NCBI GenBank assembly: GCA_900542065.1
Contig: UQLU01000002.1
Location: forward strand, 62,001 to 126,000
Direction: 5' to 3'
Length of the DNA stretch: 64,000 nucleotides
Source: an uncultured Eggerthella sp.
GTDB taxonomy: Bacteria; Actinomycetota; Coriobacteriia; Coriobacteriales; Eggerthellaceae
Shown here: piece by piece, positions 14,919 through 24,745 of the stretch
Numbering within the stretch: the first letter of the stretch is position 1
Layout of the letters: the number at the start of each line of letters is the position of its first letter
Made by a program: the position numbers and the translations under genes
The notes under the pieces: generated by a model
Told to the model about the DNA's origin: nothing
Databases searched by the model: none
Seen by the model: only the letters and a program-made list of their open reading frames with translations

Positions 14919-16484
14919 CTAAGCGGATTTCTTCCCAAATTTAGCCTGAATTGTTCCTGCTTCAATTCCCTTCAAACGCTTCAATTCAAAGACGATGAAA
15001 ATCAGCGAAGTGATAATTGCCAAAATATCTGCGATAGGAACAGCGAAGTACAGTGCATCCAAACTGGTAAGTCCTGGTGCAATATACGGAAGAACAATTG
15101 GCAGCACAATATAGAGCGGGATAAGGAAGAGTACCTGTCTGGTAAGCGATAAAATAACCGACTTTATTGGCTGACCTGTTGCTTGGAAATAATTCGAAGT
15201 AACGATTTGCATGCCTACTACAGGCAAAACTAAAACCTGGACATTGAGCGCAAAGACCGTGAATTCGCGAAGAGCATCATCTCGGATGCCAAAGAACGAC
15301 ACGATATCAAACGCGAAGATATGAATAAGAGCCCACATTACCGTACCGAAGATAGTGGCAATCAAAATACCGTATCCAAGGGTGCTACGAACGCGAGAAA
15401 TTAAACTTGCACCATAGTTGTATCCAAGCAAGGGCTGAATAGCGATCGCAATACCAATCAAAGGCAACACAGCAAACATAGCACAGCGCTGAACAACGCC
15501 AATTGAAGCGAGTGCTGCTTCTGCACCAAGCGGAGACTGACCGCCATACATAACCAACAGGTAGTTCACCAAGAAATTGATAACGGACATAGCAAGCTGC
15601 ATGATAAAGCTTGCGGCACCCAAGGAAATAATAAGGCCTACAATTTCTGCCTCTAATTTCAGATTGCGGGAATACAGCTTAAAGGCAACATCTTTTGTAA
15701 AGAGGAAATACCACAGTACGCTAACGCACGAAACAGCCTGGCCAAGCACAGTAGCCAAAGCGCTTCCTACCACTCCCCAACCAAATACCAAAACAAATAA
15801 GTAATTCAACACAACGCAGGAAATGGTACCAATAACCATAGTCCCCAAAGCGCGATTTGGAGCACCTGCAGTACGGATGAAGTTATTAACACCTGCACCA
15901 ATTAGCTGGAAGATAAAGCCAAGCGCAAGAATGTACATAAATGAGTAGGTATAATCACGAATCTCTGGCGTAACGCTCGAAAGCGTAAGAATTGCCTCAA
16001 CGCAGGGTGGAATATGAATAAGTATTGCCACAAGAATTGCTGCAACAATACCTAAGCATACCGTGTTGCCCAAACTTTTTTCTGCAGCATCTTTATTACC
16101 TTCGCCTAAACGAAGTGCAGCAAGCGCATTTCCACCATTGCCGATAAGCATTGCAAGCGCCATGAATATGGTCATGAGCGGCATTGCTGCTGTTGCAACT
16201 GAAAGACCAATTTCTCCCATTGCCTGACCAAGGAAGATGGAGTCAATGACGTTATATGCGCCATTTACCAGCATGCCCACGATAGAAGGAATTGCAAATT
16301 CCATGATGAGCTTTGGAATAGAACCTGTTCCCATGCGTGCAGTGCGCGCATCGCCCTTGTGGAGCTTTTTCCCAGGCTTTGGAGTATCGCCTTTGTGAAG
16401 GGAGCCCTTAGCGAACGTTACCTCGGATTTGCTCTCCTCATTTTCTTCGTTTGTTTGCATCACTTCGTTGTCTTGGTCGGTCAT
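14919..16484 (-). CDS. MATE family efflux transporter
   Basis: 521 aa, twelve predicted helices arranged as two similar halves. Exports drugs or metabolites using a proton or sodium gradient. The GSIPKLIMEFAIPSIVGMLV start of TM1, GNGGNALAALRLGEGNKDAAE loop and the second-half QPLLGYNYGA segment are typical of bacterial MATE proteins. A hydrophilic N-terminus of about 55 residues carries LHKGD twice (SLHKGDTPKPGKKLHKGD), unusual for the family. ATG 16484 has an AAAGGAAA site. Substrate cannot be predicted. Confidence 0.93.
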   Translation of the reverse strand: MTDQDNEVMQTNEENEESKSEVTFAKGSLHKGDTPKPGKKLHKGDARTARMGTGSIPKLIMEFAIPSIVGMLVNGAYNVIDSIFLGQAMGEIGLSVATAAMPLMTIFMALAMLIGNGGNALAALRLGEGNKDAAEKSLGNTVCLGIVAAILVAILIHIPPCVEAILTLSSVTPEIRDYTYSFMYILALGFIFQLIGAGVNNFIRTAGAPNRALGTMVIGTISCVVLNYLFVLVFGWGVVGSALATVLGQAVSCVSVLWYFLFTKDVAFKLYSRNLKLEAEIVGLIISLGAASFIMQLAMSVINFLVNYLLVMYGGQSPLGAEAALASIGVVQRCAMFAVLPLIGIAIAIQPLLGYNYGASLISRVRSTLGYGILIATIFGTVMWALIHIFAFDIVSFFGIRDDALREFTVFALNVQVLVLPVVGMQIVTSNYFQATGQPIKSVILSLTRQVLFLIPLYIVLPIVLPYIAPGLTSLDALYFAVPIADILAIITSLIFIVFELKRLKGIEAGTIQAKFGKKSA

Positions 16485-16823
16485 TAAGTTTCCTTTAATA
16501 TGCCGCTTCGTGACAAATTTGGTCATTTATCACGGTTACAAGCAGCTTGTTCCGTTGTCACCTTCAGAGAGCCCCAATTCCTACCTTGCTATTTACAAGC
16601 ACGCGCTATTATCCCACTGCGAACACACAAGCGCCATACCATTCAAAGAGCATCAATAATCTTTACTGAAGTATCGCCTTGGATAAAGCGGTATCTCCCG
16701 CCCGCGGACGACAAACGGCCCCTACGCCACTCCCAAAGTTACTATTCGTAAAATTTTGCATTTAAGGTTTCTTGCGCAGAAAAGATGTCCTATAGTGGTC
16801 AAACTGCGAAGAGAGGACAAGTT
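16485..16823. other. Divergent intergenic region between the MATE gene and mntP
   Basis: No convincing gene. On the minus strand a CUUUGG/CCAAGG pairing (16733-16738 with 16677-16682) encloses a G-rich 50-nt segment that could be a folded leader of the MATE gene, but a GATAAT box between it and the gene makes its transcription uncertain. On the plus strand a TATAGT box (16791-16796) may serve mntP; no clear -35 and no yybP-ykoY manganese riboswitch could be recognised. Confidence 0.35.
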
Positions 16824-17426
16824 GTGACCATAACCGAAATTATGCTCCTAGGCTTAGCGCTTGCCATGGATGCATTTGCTGTCACAATTTCAAATACGTT
16901 TATTTATCAGGGAAATTCGAAGCTTCGAAACCTTATGATGCCTATAGCTTTTGGTCTATTCCAGGGCATCATGCCCTGTATTGGCTATGTTTTAGGCAGA
17001 CTTGTCAGCGATGTTATTTCGCAGTATGCAGGCATTATTACCTTTGCCATCCTAGGTTTTATTGGCGCCAAAATGATATGGGATGTTTTCCACGAAGAAA
17101 CCGAAGATATTACTTCATCTATTCAAAACCCAAGCGATAACAAGCAAGCCAATTCTATTAACTCATCTGGTCAAACTTTAACAATGCCCGTATTGGCACT
17201 CCAGGCAATCGCTACCAGCATTGACGCCCTTGCGGTAGGAGTCAGCTTCGCGGCACTTTCGGTAAATGTGGTATTTTCAGCAAGCGTTATCGCCATTACT
17301 ACTGCATGTGCTTGTTTAGTTGCTCTTGTAATAGGACGCCGCTTCGGAAGTGTTTTAGGCGATCGTGCAACCATTATCGGCGGCATCGTACTTATCCTTA
17401 TCGGTCTCAAGGCACTGCTGTTTTAA
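16824..17426 (+). CDS. mntP: MntP-type manganese efflux pump
   Basis: 200 aa, six predicted helices. Exports Mn(II). The two repeated family motifs are present: LALAMDAFAVTISN in TM1 and ATSIDALAVGVSFA in TM4, each supplying an Asp in the membrane; GFIGAKMIWD and the FGSVLGDRATIIGGIVLILIG end also fit. The start is GTG at 16824 behind GAGAGGAC; an ATG 13 codons upstream lacks a site. The central loop (about residues 96-120) is longer and more polar (Asp/Ser/Asn-rich) than usual. Confidence 0.93.
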   Translation: MTITEIMLLGLALAMDAFAVTISNTFIYQGNSKLRNLMMPIAFGLFQGIMPCIGYVLGRLVSDVISQYAGIITFAILGFIGAKMIWDVFHEETEDITSSIQNPSDNKQANSINSSGQTLTMPVLALQAIATSIDALAVGVSFAALSVNVVFSASVIAITTACACLVALVIGRRFGSVLGDRATIIGGIVLILIGLKALLF

Positions 17427-17435
17427 ATTTCAAAC

Positions 17436-18230
17436 TTATTGCAACGCCTTTATGTGCACCTCGCCCGAATTAGCATGAAGTACCTCTCCCGACAAAGTTC
17501 GAACAAGAAGTCGCCCTTCATCATCCACACCTTCGATAACGCCTTCGCAAAGAATTGAACCGTCTATTGCCTCCAAGCACACTGCACTACCTAAAAATGC
17601 CATTGAATTGCGATAGTAATCTATAAACGGAGCAAAGCCTTCCATGACCCACTGCTCGTAAGCATAAGCGATTTCTTTTAGCAGTGCGCGAAGTGCCTCG
17701 CTCATAAAACTACGCTGTTCGGCTGAAAGTTCATCCTGAACAATTTCATTTCGCACATACGAAAGACGGTATTTCCCCGAAACTTCGCCAGTATTCTTGT
17801 TTGGGAAAAGATTGATACCAATACCAACGCAAATTCCGCCCGATACAGCTTCAAGCGAAATTCCAGCGATTTTCCCACCATCATAGAGCACATCATTGGG
17901 CCACTTGATAGCAATCTTTGAAGCGTCTTCAACCAAAGATGTTAAAGTCCGAGCCACCGCAAGCGACATAACCAAGCTTAAAAGAGGTATGTTTTCAAAA
18001 GGGATTCCCTTTTCTATGGGGCGAAATGCAAGCGAGGTGTATAAACCACCTACGGGACTTTCCCAGGTGCGACCTTGCCTGCCATAGCCGCCTTGTTGCT
18101 GAAGCGCTGTTGCTCCGAATCCCTCTTCTGCTCCTGCGGCAAGCGCCTGCTTTACGATTCGGTTCGTCGAATCAACAGATTCGTACGATTGAATATCCCA
18201 TTGAATTGTGGAATTAGTTAGCACTTCCAT
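17436..18230 (-). CDS. birA: Biotin-[acetyl-CoA-carboxylase] ligase, no DNA-binding domain
   Basis: 264 aa biotin protein ligase. Makes biotinyl-5'-AMP and transfers biotin to carboxyl carrier proteins. Motifs: STNRIVKQA, GGYGRQGRTWESPVGG (the GRGRxGRxW loop in modified form), KIAIKWPNDVLYDGGKIAGIS and a short C-terminal SH3-like domain. There is no N-terminal helix-turn-helix, so it is a group I ligase and cannot repress biotin genes in the E. coli way. Its start overlaps the end of folP-folK by 13 nt, indicating co-transcription. Confidence 0.94.
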   Translation of the reverse strand: MEVLTNSTIQWDIQSYESVDSTNRIVKQALAAGAEEGFGATALQQQGGYGRQGRTWESPVGGLYTSLAFRPIEKGIPFENIPLLSLVMSLAVARTLTSLVEDASKIAIKWPNDVLYDGGKIAGISLEAVSGGICVGIGINLFPNKNTGEVSGKYRLSYVRNEIVQDELSAEQRSFMSEALRALLKEIAYAYEQWVMEGFAPFIDYYRNSMAFLGSAVCLEAIDGSILCEGVIEGVDDEGRLLVRTLSGEVLHANSGEVHIKALQ

Positions 18231-19531
18231 GCCTTGCCTACCTTGACGCTATCAAGGCTTACCTTTGTACCGTTTGCTAATTCATGACGCGGAGCAAGCT
18301 CAAGCAAGGGCTTAACCACGAAATCGCGCTCATGAAGCAAGGGGTGAGGTAAGGTGAGAATTTCGTGTTCGCACACATAGCCCTGATAATCAAGAATGTC
18401 CAAATCGCAGGTACGCGGACCGTTTTCGCGTTCCCGTACACGTCCTAAACTCTGCTCAATTGCCTGCAAGTAGCGCAAAAGCTCTTGTGGAGGTAAGCCA
18501 GTTCGCAAAAGCACCACCGCATTAACAAAGGTGTCCTGATCTTCAAAATAAGCTGGCTCGCTTTCATAAAAGCTAGAGATGTCAACAATCTGAGAATCAG
18601 GCAGCATGCACATATCTGAAATTGCCTGATTTAGCATTGCTTTTTTGCCTTCAAGTTCCTCGCCCTCATCGGCAACCAGGGCAACATTGCAGCCCATGCC
18701 AATAAAGACATAAGGACGTAAGTTTTCTTCAATAGATTTCACGGCAAGAGGAACATTATGGGTACGAACAATCGATGCACCCAATTCGCATGCCATCAAT
18801 GCCTCGGCAGCAGAAGCGTTATCGCGCTGCTTAGCGTCTTCAATTTCATAGGCATAGCCAATATAGCTTTTTCGAGATACTGCCACCATTAAGGGATATC
18901 CCAAACGCGCAAACTCCTGGAAGTTTCGCATAAGCTGAATGGTCTGCTTTGCGGTTTTACCAAAACCAGGACCAGGATCTAAACAAATTCGATCGCGGCT
19001 AATTCCTGCCTGTTCAAGCTGATTAGCGCGATCTTTCAAATAGGTCAGAACCTCATCAACGACATCGGTATATTCTGGCTCATTTTGCATAGTGCGTGGA
19101 TCGTCACCCTTCATGTGCATTACTACAAGACCCGCATCGCACGATGCTGCTACCTTAACCATTTCTGGATCACGAAAACCCGTAACATCATTGATAATGC
19201 TTGCGCCTGCCTCTACGCATGCTTTGGCAACAGACGCATGGCGTGTGTCGATGCTAACGCATATGTCTTCATCAGCTAAGCGTCGCACAACCTCTAAAAC
19301 GCGCTTGAGCTCTTCTTCTTCCGAGACGGGATCTGCACCAGGACGGGTGGATTCTCCGCCTACATCAACAATAAGAGCGCCATCTTCAATCATTTGGCGA
19401 CCAGCTGCTACCGCCTCATCTATAGAAGCATACGATCCTCCATCAGAAAAAGAATCAGGAGTAACGTTTAGTATTCCCATAATTACGGGAGTTCTGGAAT
19501 CAAACGAATAAGAGCCGCATCGCCAAATCAT
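18218..19531 (-). CDS. FolP-FolK fusion (dihydropteroate synthase / HPPK)
   Basis: 437 aa bifunctional folate enzyme. Residues 1 to about 270 are dihydropteroate synthase: IMGILNVTPDSFSDGG, GGESTRPGADPV, SIDTR, INDVTGF, the DPGPGFGKT loop and AVSRKSYIG. From about 275 is 6-hydroxymethyl-dihydropterin pyrophosphokinase: FIGMGCNVA, FVNAVVLLRT and GRVRERENGPRTCDLDIL with its metal-binding Asp pair, then LPHPLLHERDFVVKPL. HPPK feeds its product to DHPS, so fusion places consecutive steps together, in DHPS-HPPK order. GGAGGA site before the ATG. The stop region overlaps the birA start. Confidence 0.95.
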   Translation of the reverse strand: MIWRCGSYSFDSRTPVIMGILNVTPDSFSDGGSYASIDEAVAAGRQMIEDGALIVDVGGESTRPGADPVSEEEELKRVLEVVRRLADEDICVSIDTRHASVAKACVEAGASIINDVTGFRDPEMVKVAASCDAGLVVMHMKGDDPRTMQNEPEYTDVVDEVLTYLKDRANQLEQAGISRDRICLDPGPGFGKTAKQTIQLMRNFQEFARLGYPLMVAVSRKSYIGYAYEIEDAKQRDNASAAEALMACELGASIVRTHNVPLAVKSIEENLRPYVFIGMGCNVALVADEGEELEGKKAMLNQAISDMCMLPDSQIVDISSFYESEPAYFEDQDTFVNAVVLLRTGLPPQELLRYLQAIEQSLGRVRERENGPRTCDLDILDYQGYVCEHEILTLPHPLLHERDFVVKPLLELAPRHELANGTKVSLDSVKVGKAWKC

Positions 19532-19542
19532 GCTATTCCTCC

Positions 19543-19570
19543 AAAAAGCCCCGAGCGAATTGCTCGGGGC
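19543..19570 (-). terminator. Intrinsic terminator after ftsH
   Basis: Perfect 9-bp stem GCCCCGAGC/GCTCGGGGC, 5-nt loop, followed on the minus strand by TTTTT. It lies 40 nt past the ftsH stop and immediately before the folP-folK ribosome-binding site. Confidence 0.9.
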
Positions 19571-19609
19571 ACCTCGTGTGTAGTAAAACGTTTGTCGTCT
19601 GTCTTGTTA

Positions 19610-22009
19610 TTACTTGTTGTCCTGAGTGGTATCAGAGCCTGCAGGCTGGTCAGTGTCTGGACCAGGTTGCTGAGGTTGCGCAGGTTGCTGTGGCTGCGTA
19701 GGTTCAGTAGGCTGCTTTTGCTCAGGATTGGTATTTACCAAATCAATAGGCATAGGACGCCTTGGACGAGAAGGATTCGTTGCCGAAGGCGGGAATGGCT
19801 GATGCTGCGTCGGTTGAGCAGGCTGCTCCGAAGCAGGCATCATAGGCTGAGAACCATTACCCGACGCAGGTACCTGTGGATTACCCGTTGGTGCAGGCAG
19901 ATCGGATCCACCCTGAGCTCCACTCTGGTCATCGGAACTCTGAGGAGCTTCTGCCTGAGCTTTTTCTTCTTCAAGCTTGCGCTGTTCGGCTTCCTTCTTT
20001 TCCTCCTGAAGGTATTCATCCCAACGATTATCAAGCAGTGCCTGGCATGCCTTACCATCAACCGTTTCGCGCTCAAGCAAAACTGATGCCATCAAATCCA
20101 TCTGATCACGATGAGCAGACAGAATTGCTTCAGCGCGATCATGAGCTTCCTTCATAATGCGAGCTACTTCATCGTCAATGCGACGTGCCGTATCGTCAGA
20201 GTAGTCCTGAGTATTGCCATAATCGCGGCCCAAGAATACTTCGTGGTTTGGCTGACCAAATACCTGAACACCCAATTCTGAGCTCATGCCGTAATTGGTA
20301 ACCATAGAGCGAGCCATCTTGGTAGCGCGCTCAAGGTCATTAGAAGCGCCCGTCGTAATGTCGTCACAGAACAATTCTTCTGCCACACGACCACCAAGGA
20401 ACACTGCCAATTCATCACGCATCTGGTTGCGGCTGTTGAGCACCTTATCCTCATCAGGAATAGACAAGGTATAACCCAGCGCACGACCACGCGAAATAAT
20501 CGAAATCTTATGAACAGGATCGGCGTTTTCGAGCAAGTGACCAACAAGTGCGTGACCAGATTCATGGTAAGCAATAGTGGTACGCGTCTGCTTGTCCAAA
20601 ACCCTACCCTTACGTTCAGGACCAGCAATAACACGCTCCATAGAATCCTGAACTTCCTTGTTGGAAATAACGCGCTTGTTACGACGAGCCGTCAAAATTG
20701 CAGCTTCGTTAAGCAAGTTCGCCAAGTCCGCACCTGAAAAACCAGGAGTCAGCTTAGCTAAGCTTACCAAGTCAACATCGTCGCTCAATGGCTTGTTTGC
20801 CGCATGAACGTTCAGAATCTTTTCACGACCCTTAACATCAGGAACATCAACCACGATCTGACGGTCAAAACGACCAGGACGCAGCAACGCTGGGTCCAAA
20901 ACGTCAGCACGGTTGGTAGCAGCAATCAATACAACAGAATCGTTTGCTTCGAAGCCGTCCATTTCTACCAGCAACTGGTTCAGGGTCTGCTCACGTTCAT
21001 CGTGACCGCCACCAAGACCTGCGCCACGCTGACGACCAACGGCATCGATTTCGTCGATAAAGATAATAGAAGGCGATGCTTCCTTTGCTTTCTTGAAAAG
21101 GTTTCGAACACGCGAAGCACCAACGCCAACGAACATTTCTACAAAGTCGGAACCAGAAATGCTAAAGAATGGCACACCTGCTTCACCTGCTACTGCACGA
21201 GCAAGCAAGGTTTTACCAGTACCCGGAGGGCCTACCAGCAAGCAGCCACGAGGAATCTTTGCACCCAAAGACTGATACTTTGCGGGATTTTCCAAGAAGT
21301 CCTTGATCTCCTGCATTTCCTCAACTGCTTCATCAACGCCAGCAACATCGGAAAACTTAACATCAGGATGTTCTTCAACGTAGTCTTTTGATTTTGCCTT
21401 GCCGAAAGACATTTGCGAATTGTTTGCCTTGTTCATCTGAGAGAAGAAGAACAGCAACAAGCCCGCAATAATCAGGATAGGCAAAATGGAAGCCAAGATA
21501 GATCCCCAAGGAGATGCGAGACGAACGCTGTACTGAATTTCAGGGTTCGCTGCCATTAGCTGGCCCAAAGAATCTTGGCCAACCCACGTTACCGTGTAGT
21601 TGTGCTCAGAGCCTAAATTAGCAACTGCAAGCTGCTGAGTCTCAACGATATTCAGACGACCAGAATCATCGGTCATGGTACCCAGCTCGGAATTCAGCGC
21701 ATCGAAGGCCTCATTGTAAGCATCTGCCGTAGCACCACCTGCAGTAGAAGCTGGATAATAGGTACCGGTAATAGTGTAGGAACCCGTGTCATATACCGCA
21801 GTGCTTACGCGCCCTTGTTCGACTGCCTGCATAAATTCAGAAGTCTGCAGTTCATCGGTTTGGGTTACCCCTGTTGCCGATGTCATCGTGCGACCCATCA
21901 TGAACAGGAAGAACACGCCAATAACGAGGAACACAATAATAGTGACTACGTTTGTCCGATTGGGTTGCTTAAAGTTTTTTGGATTTTTCGGATTGGGAGT
22001 CTGTGCCAT
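19610..22009 (-). CDS. ftsH: ATP-dependent zinc metalloprotease FtsH
   Basis: 799 aa membrane AAA+ protease that degrades misfolded and regulatory membrane proteins. N-terminal TM (about 20-40), extracytoplasmic domain, second TM (about 165-185), AAA domain with GPPGTGKT and the IIFIDEIDAVGRQRG Walker B, second region of homology, and the zinc protease motif HESGH. The protein has a C-terminal tail of roughly 130 residues rich in Glu/Ala then Pro/Gln/Ser, ending in Pro-Thr-Gln repeats; such a tail is longer than in E. coli FtsH and is probably disordered. hpt lies 61 nt upstream, so co-transcription is likely. Confidence 0.97.
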   Translation of the reverse strand: MAQTPNPKNPKNFKQPNRTNVVTIIVFLVIGVFFLFMMGRTMTSATGVTQTDELQTSEFMQAVEQGRVSTAVYDTGSYTITGTYYPASTAGGATADAYNEAFDALNSELGTMTDDSGRLNIVETQQLAVANLGSEHNYTVTWVGQDSLGQLMAANPEIQYSVRLASPWGSILASILPILIIAGLLLFFFSQMNKANNSQMSFGKAKSKDYVEEHPDVKFSDVAGVDEAVEEMQEIKDFLENPAKYQSLGAKIPRGCLLVGPPGTGKTLLARAVAGEAGVPFFSISGSDFVEMFVGVGASRVRNLFKKAKEASPSIIFIDEIDAVGRQRGAGLGGGHDEREQTLNQLLVEMDGFEANDSVVLIAATNRADVLDPALLRPGRFDRQIVVDVPDVKGREKILNVHAANKPLSDDVDLVSLAKLTPGFSGADLANLLNEAAILTARRNKRVISNKEVQDSMERVIAGPERKGRVLDKQTRTTIAYHESGHALVGHLLENADPVHKISIISRGRALGYTLSIPDEDKVLNSRNQMRDELAVFLGGRVAEELFCDDITTGASNDLERATKMARSMVTNYGMSSELGVQVFGQPNHEVFLGRDYGNTQDYSDDTARRIDDEVARIMKEAHDRAEAILSAHRDQMDLMASVLLERETVDGKACQALLDNRWDEYLQEEKKEAEQRKLEEEKAQAEAPQSSDDQSGAQGGSDLPAPTGNPQVPASGNGSQPMMPASEQPAQPTQHQPFPPSATNPSRPRRPMPIDLVNTNPEQKQPTEPTQPQQPAQPQQPGPDTDQPAGSDTTQDNK

Positions 22010-22070
22010 AAAGTGCTGTATTCCTTATCTTTTAAGAAACTCTCTCTATTCTAAAATCACCGATCTGATT

Positions 22071-22613
22071 TTACTTAATTATTTCTGGCTTCAATACCCC
22101 GATGAAGGGCAAGTTTCGATAACGCTCTGCGTAATCCAAACCATATCCCACAATAAATTCATCAGGACATTCAAAACCAATGTACTTACAGTCAATATCG
22201 GCCTGACGAGGCGTGTTTTTATGCAGAAGCATTGCAATTTCCAAAGAAGCAGGATTGCGCGATTCGAGCTCCTTCATTAAATAGCGAAGCGTAAGCCCGC
22301 TATCCAAAACATCTTCCGCAATAATGACATGCTTGCCAGCAATGGGGCTTGTAAGATCTTTCAATACGCGAACTTCGCCAGAGCTTTTCGCAGCATTGCC
22401 GTAAGAAGAAACCGCCATGAAGTCCATTTCAAGAGGCAGTTTAATTTCACGAACCAGATCAGCCATAAAAATAGCTGCACCGCGAAGTATGGAAACAACA
22501 ACAATTCGTTCCCCAGCATAGTCCTGCGTAATGCGCGCGCCTAATTCTTTGACGCGGTTACGGATTTCGTCCTCTGTAAAAAGAACGCGATCCAGATCAG
22601 GATGTAGCCCCAC
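22071..22613 (-). CDS. hpt: Hypoxanthine phosphoribosyltransferase
   Basis: 180 aa purine salvage enzyme making IMP/GMP from hypoxanthine/guanine and PRPP. The PRPP-binding loop is VIIAEDVLDSGLTLRYL; the flexible loop region MDFMAVSSYG and ECPDEFIVGYGLDYAERYRNLPFIGVL end are typical. The start chosen is GTG at 22613, 7 nt after an AAAGG site; an ATG 39 codons upstream would add a Cys-rich, unconserved stretch. Next to ftsH and tilS as in many bacteria (tilS-hpt-ftsH order), here interrupted by maf between tilS and hpt. Confidence 0.94.
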   Translation of the reverse strand: MGLHPDLDRVLFTEDEIRNRVKELGARITQDYAGERIVVVSILRGAAIFMADLVREIKLPLEMDFMAVSSYGNAAKSSGEVRVLKDLTSPIAGKHVIIAEDVLDSGLTLRYLMKELESRNPASLEIAMLLHKNTPRQADIDCKYIGFECPDEFIVGYGLDYAERYRNLPFIGVLKPEIIK

Positions 22614-22734
22614 TATTTGCCTTTCTTCCCACCCTAAAGTGAGCTTGATTATAAATACACGACGCTTAGTGTAACAAAAGCAGACCGAACACGTTAAACA
22701 TGAAAGATTGCTGTCACCGTTCTGCAGCAAATCT

Positions 22735-23418
22735 TCACTGTTCTGCCACTTCTGCCTCGATGGATTCCTTCAGAATATCAGGGAAGTTTTTGAGCAAGGT
22801 ATCTACTGGCAATCCCACGATATTATTGAAATCGCCTTCATACTTTTCTACCAGGTTGCCGCCCTTGCCTTGAATTCCGTAAGCGCCTGCCTTGTCGATA
22901 GTTTCACCTGTTGCAACATAGGCATTGATGTCTTCTTTTGAAAGCTCTTTAAAGGTAACGAAACTCGATTCAGTAAAGGAACGAAATGCCAGCGACACCT
23001 TTCCGTCGCCGCCATTTTCTTCGGTTTCGTTCAGTAAGATCATCCATACAGAAACGCCCGTAATAACTTCATGAGTCCTACCAGAAAGGCGGCCAAGCAT
23101 TTCACGAGCATGATCGGCACTGTAGGGCTTACCGAACATTTCACCATCAAGCACTACCGTAGTATCTGCGCCAATAACAATACCGAGACCCACAGGATTG
23201 CTTGCAAGAATTTCTTGAACCACCGCACCTGCTTTACGTTCGGCAAGTTTTTTGACTGCTTCAGCTGGCTGAGCACGCAAATCAGGCTCGAGCGATTCAT
23301 CAACTTCACTCGATCCTGTAAATACCGTAAACTTCACGCCTGCATCTTCAAGCAACTGCTTCCTTCGAGGACTTTTAGAAGCCAAGATTACGTTTACGGG
23401 AATAGATACGGTTGCCAT
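22735..23418 (-). CDS. maf: Maf-family nucleoside triphosphate pyrophosphatase
   Basis: 227 aa. Hydrolyses non-canonical or canonical dTTP/UTP-type nucleotides; named for septum formation effects. The opening VILASKSPRRKQLLEDAG is the family signature; GADTTVVLDGEMFGKP and GRTHEVITGVSV follow, with KAGAYGIQGKGGNLVEKYEGDFNNIVGLP near the end. The ATG follows AAGGAGAAT. It is inserted between tilS (9 nt upstream) and hpt, sharing the transcript. An acidic, Glu/Asn-rich insertion near residues 128-140 is lineage-specific. Confidence 0.94.
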   Translation of the reverse strand: MATVSIPVNVILASKSPRRKQLLEDAGVKFTVFTGSSEVDESLEPDLRAQPAEAVKKLAERKAGAVVQEILASNPVGLGIVIGADTTVVLDGEMFGKPYSADHAREMLGRLSGRTHEVITGVSVWMILLNETEENGGDGKVSLAFRSFTESSFVTFKELSKEDINAYVATGETIDKAGAYGIQGKGGNLVEKYEGDFNNIVGLPVDTLLKNFPDILKESIEAEVAEQ

Positions 23419-23427
23419 GTATTCTCC

Positions 23428-24525
23428 TTACAACTCTTTATTAGGCTTTCGACGTGCTCTAAATACCGCCATAGGCTCAACCAAAACCCCGCGCTTGTTC
23501 GCACTTACCGCCAAATCTCCTTGGATGTTAGTAACGTATCCGCTGATAGGTTTACCCGTTTCATCGAAGGCAGAAAGTAGCGCTTCTATGGTAGACGATT
23601 CAATACGCGCTTCCCTGCCTACAAAAGTCTCCAGCACCGCCAAAACTACACGACGTTGCAATGGACGCGCGATGCTGCCAAACTCGGGAAGGAATAAGCA
23701 TCCATCATATGTTCCATCTTCCTGTAGGCCTATCCATTCAAGATGTTTTTCCGCGATTTCTTTCGCCTGGGCATCAAGATAGTCGTCTTCATCGGCAATT
23801 AAATTCATCGTTCGGCACAAGGTGTCAAGCAGCTGAGAATTGCGCTGCTTTGCCTTGGGAATTATCTCGTGACGAACAAAAGCGCGGAATCTATCGGTAT
23901 GTGCATTCGTAGCATCTTCACGCCAACGATTACCCTGCTCGTCAACAACGACGGCATCTTGCGATAAATCCTGGATGTATTGCCGCAATTGCTCACGCGA
24001 CACATCTAAACACGGACGAACGATGGCGCCATTGCGATACAGCATGGAACGAAAACCACCTGGTCCCGTTCCTACAATTGAGCGCATGTAAAAGTTTTCA
24101 ACACGATCATCTTGTGTATGAGCAGTAACGATGCGCCCTTCGGATATGGGCACCATCACATGGCGACACAGGCTTTCCAGCGCCTGTTGGGCAGCAATGT
24201 ATCGCTCGCTTCGTCCAATAGCTTCAACATTTCCGCCCGATTCTTGCGCTAGAGCTGCCACGTTAATTTCGCAAGCGAAAAAGGGAATGTCCAGCTTGTC
24301 TGCAAGCTGTTGGACGAAATACTGATCTTGGTCGGCGTCCGCTCCACGAAGCTTATGGTTCACATGGAGGATGGCTGGCTGGCCAACAAGATTGCGCTTA
24401 AATAAATCATGCATTACGTAAGCAAGCGCCGTAGAGTCCGAACCACCAGAGACCATCAATACCACAGGCGTGGCCGAATTAAATAAGTTATGTTTTTGGA
24501 TTGTTTGCTCGACCGTTACGATCAT
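23428..24525 (-). CDS. tilS: tRNA(Ile)-lysidine synthase
   Basis: 365 aa PP-loop ATPase that converts C34 of the CAU anticodon of tRNA-Ile to lysidine. SGGSDSTALAYVMHDL is the PP-loop near residue 26; HVNHKLRGADAD and the AHTQDDRVENFYMRSIVGTG loop are diagnostic. The ATG at 24525 follows AGAGGG. The protein is shorter than E. coli TilS and carries one C-terminal domain, as in Actinobacteria. First gene of the tilS-maf-hpt-ftsH group. Confidence 0.94.
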   Translation of the reverse strand: MIVTVEQTIQKHNLFNSATPVVLMVSGGSDSTALAYVMHDLFKRNLVGQPAILHVNHKLRGADADQDQYFVQQLADKLDIPFFACEINVAALAQESGGNVEAIGRSERYIAAQQALESLCRHVMVPISEGRIVTAHTQDDRVENFYMRSIVGTGPGGFRSMLYRNGAIVRPCLDVSREQLRQYIQDLSQDAVVVDEQGNRWREDATNAHTDRFRAFVRHEIIPKAKQRNSQLLDTLCRTMNLIADEDDYLDAQAKEIAEKHLEWIGLQEDGTYDGCLFLPEFGSIARPLQRRVVLAVLETFVGREARIESSTIEALLSAFDETGKPISGYVTNIQGDLAVSANKRGVLVEPMAVFRARRKPNKEL

Positions 24526-24745
24526 GCAAAACCCTCTTTCTTCAAACAAGCAACTATCTATAATTACTGCCAGCGTGACCAGTATCTAGAACTACCACCA
24601 GCATGACCAGCAAAAAATACGTAGGAGCAATCTTACCAACAAGCAACAAATACCAAGCTCTTGTTGCTAAAAGACATGCTTCTTTGTTAGCGTACCCATT
24701 GTAAACCAGTACTTTATTAAACCAGCATGTTATGAAGGAGCCTCG

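Noticed and set aside
16485..16823. yybP-ykoY manganese riboswitch for mntP
   Set aside because: No GGGGAGUAG-type core on the plus strand; the G-rich match on the minus strand faces the MATE gene and lacks the rest of the motif.
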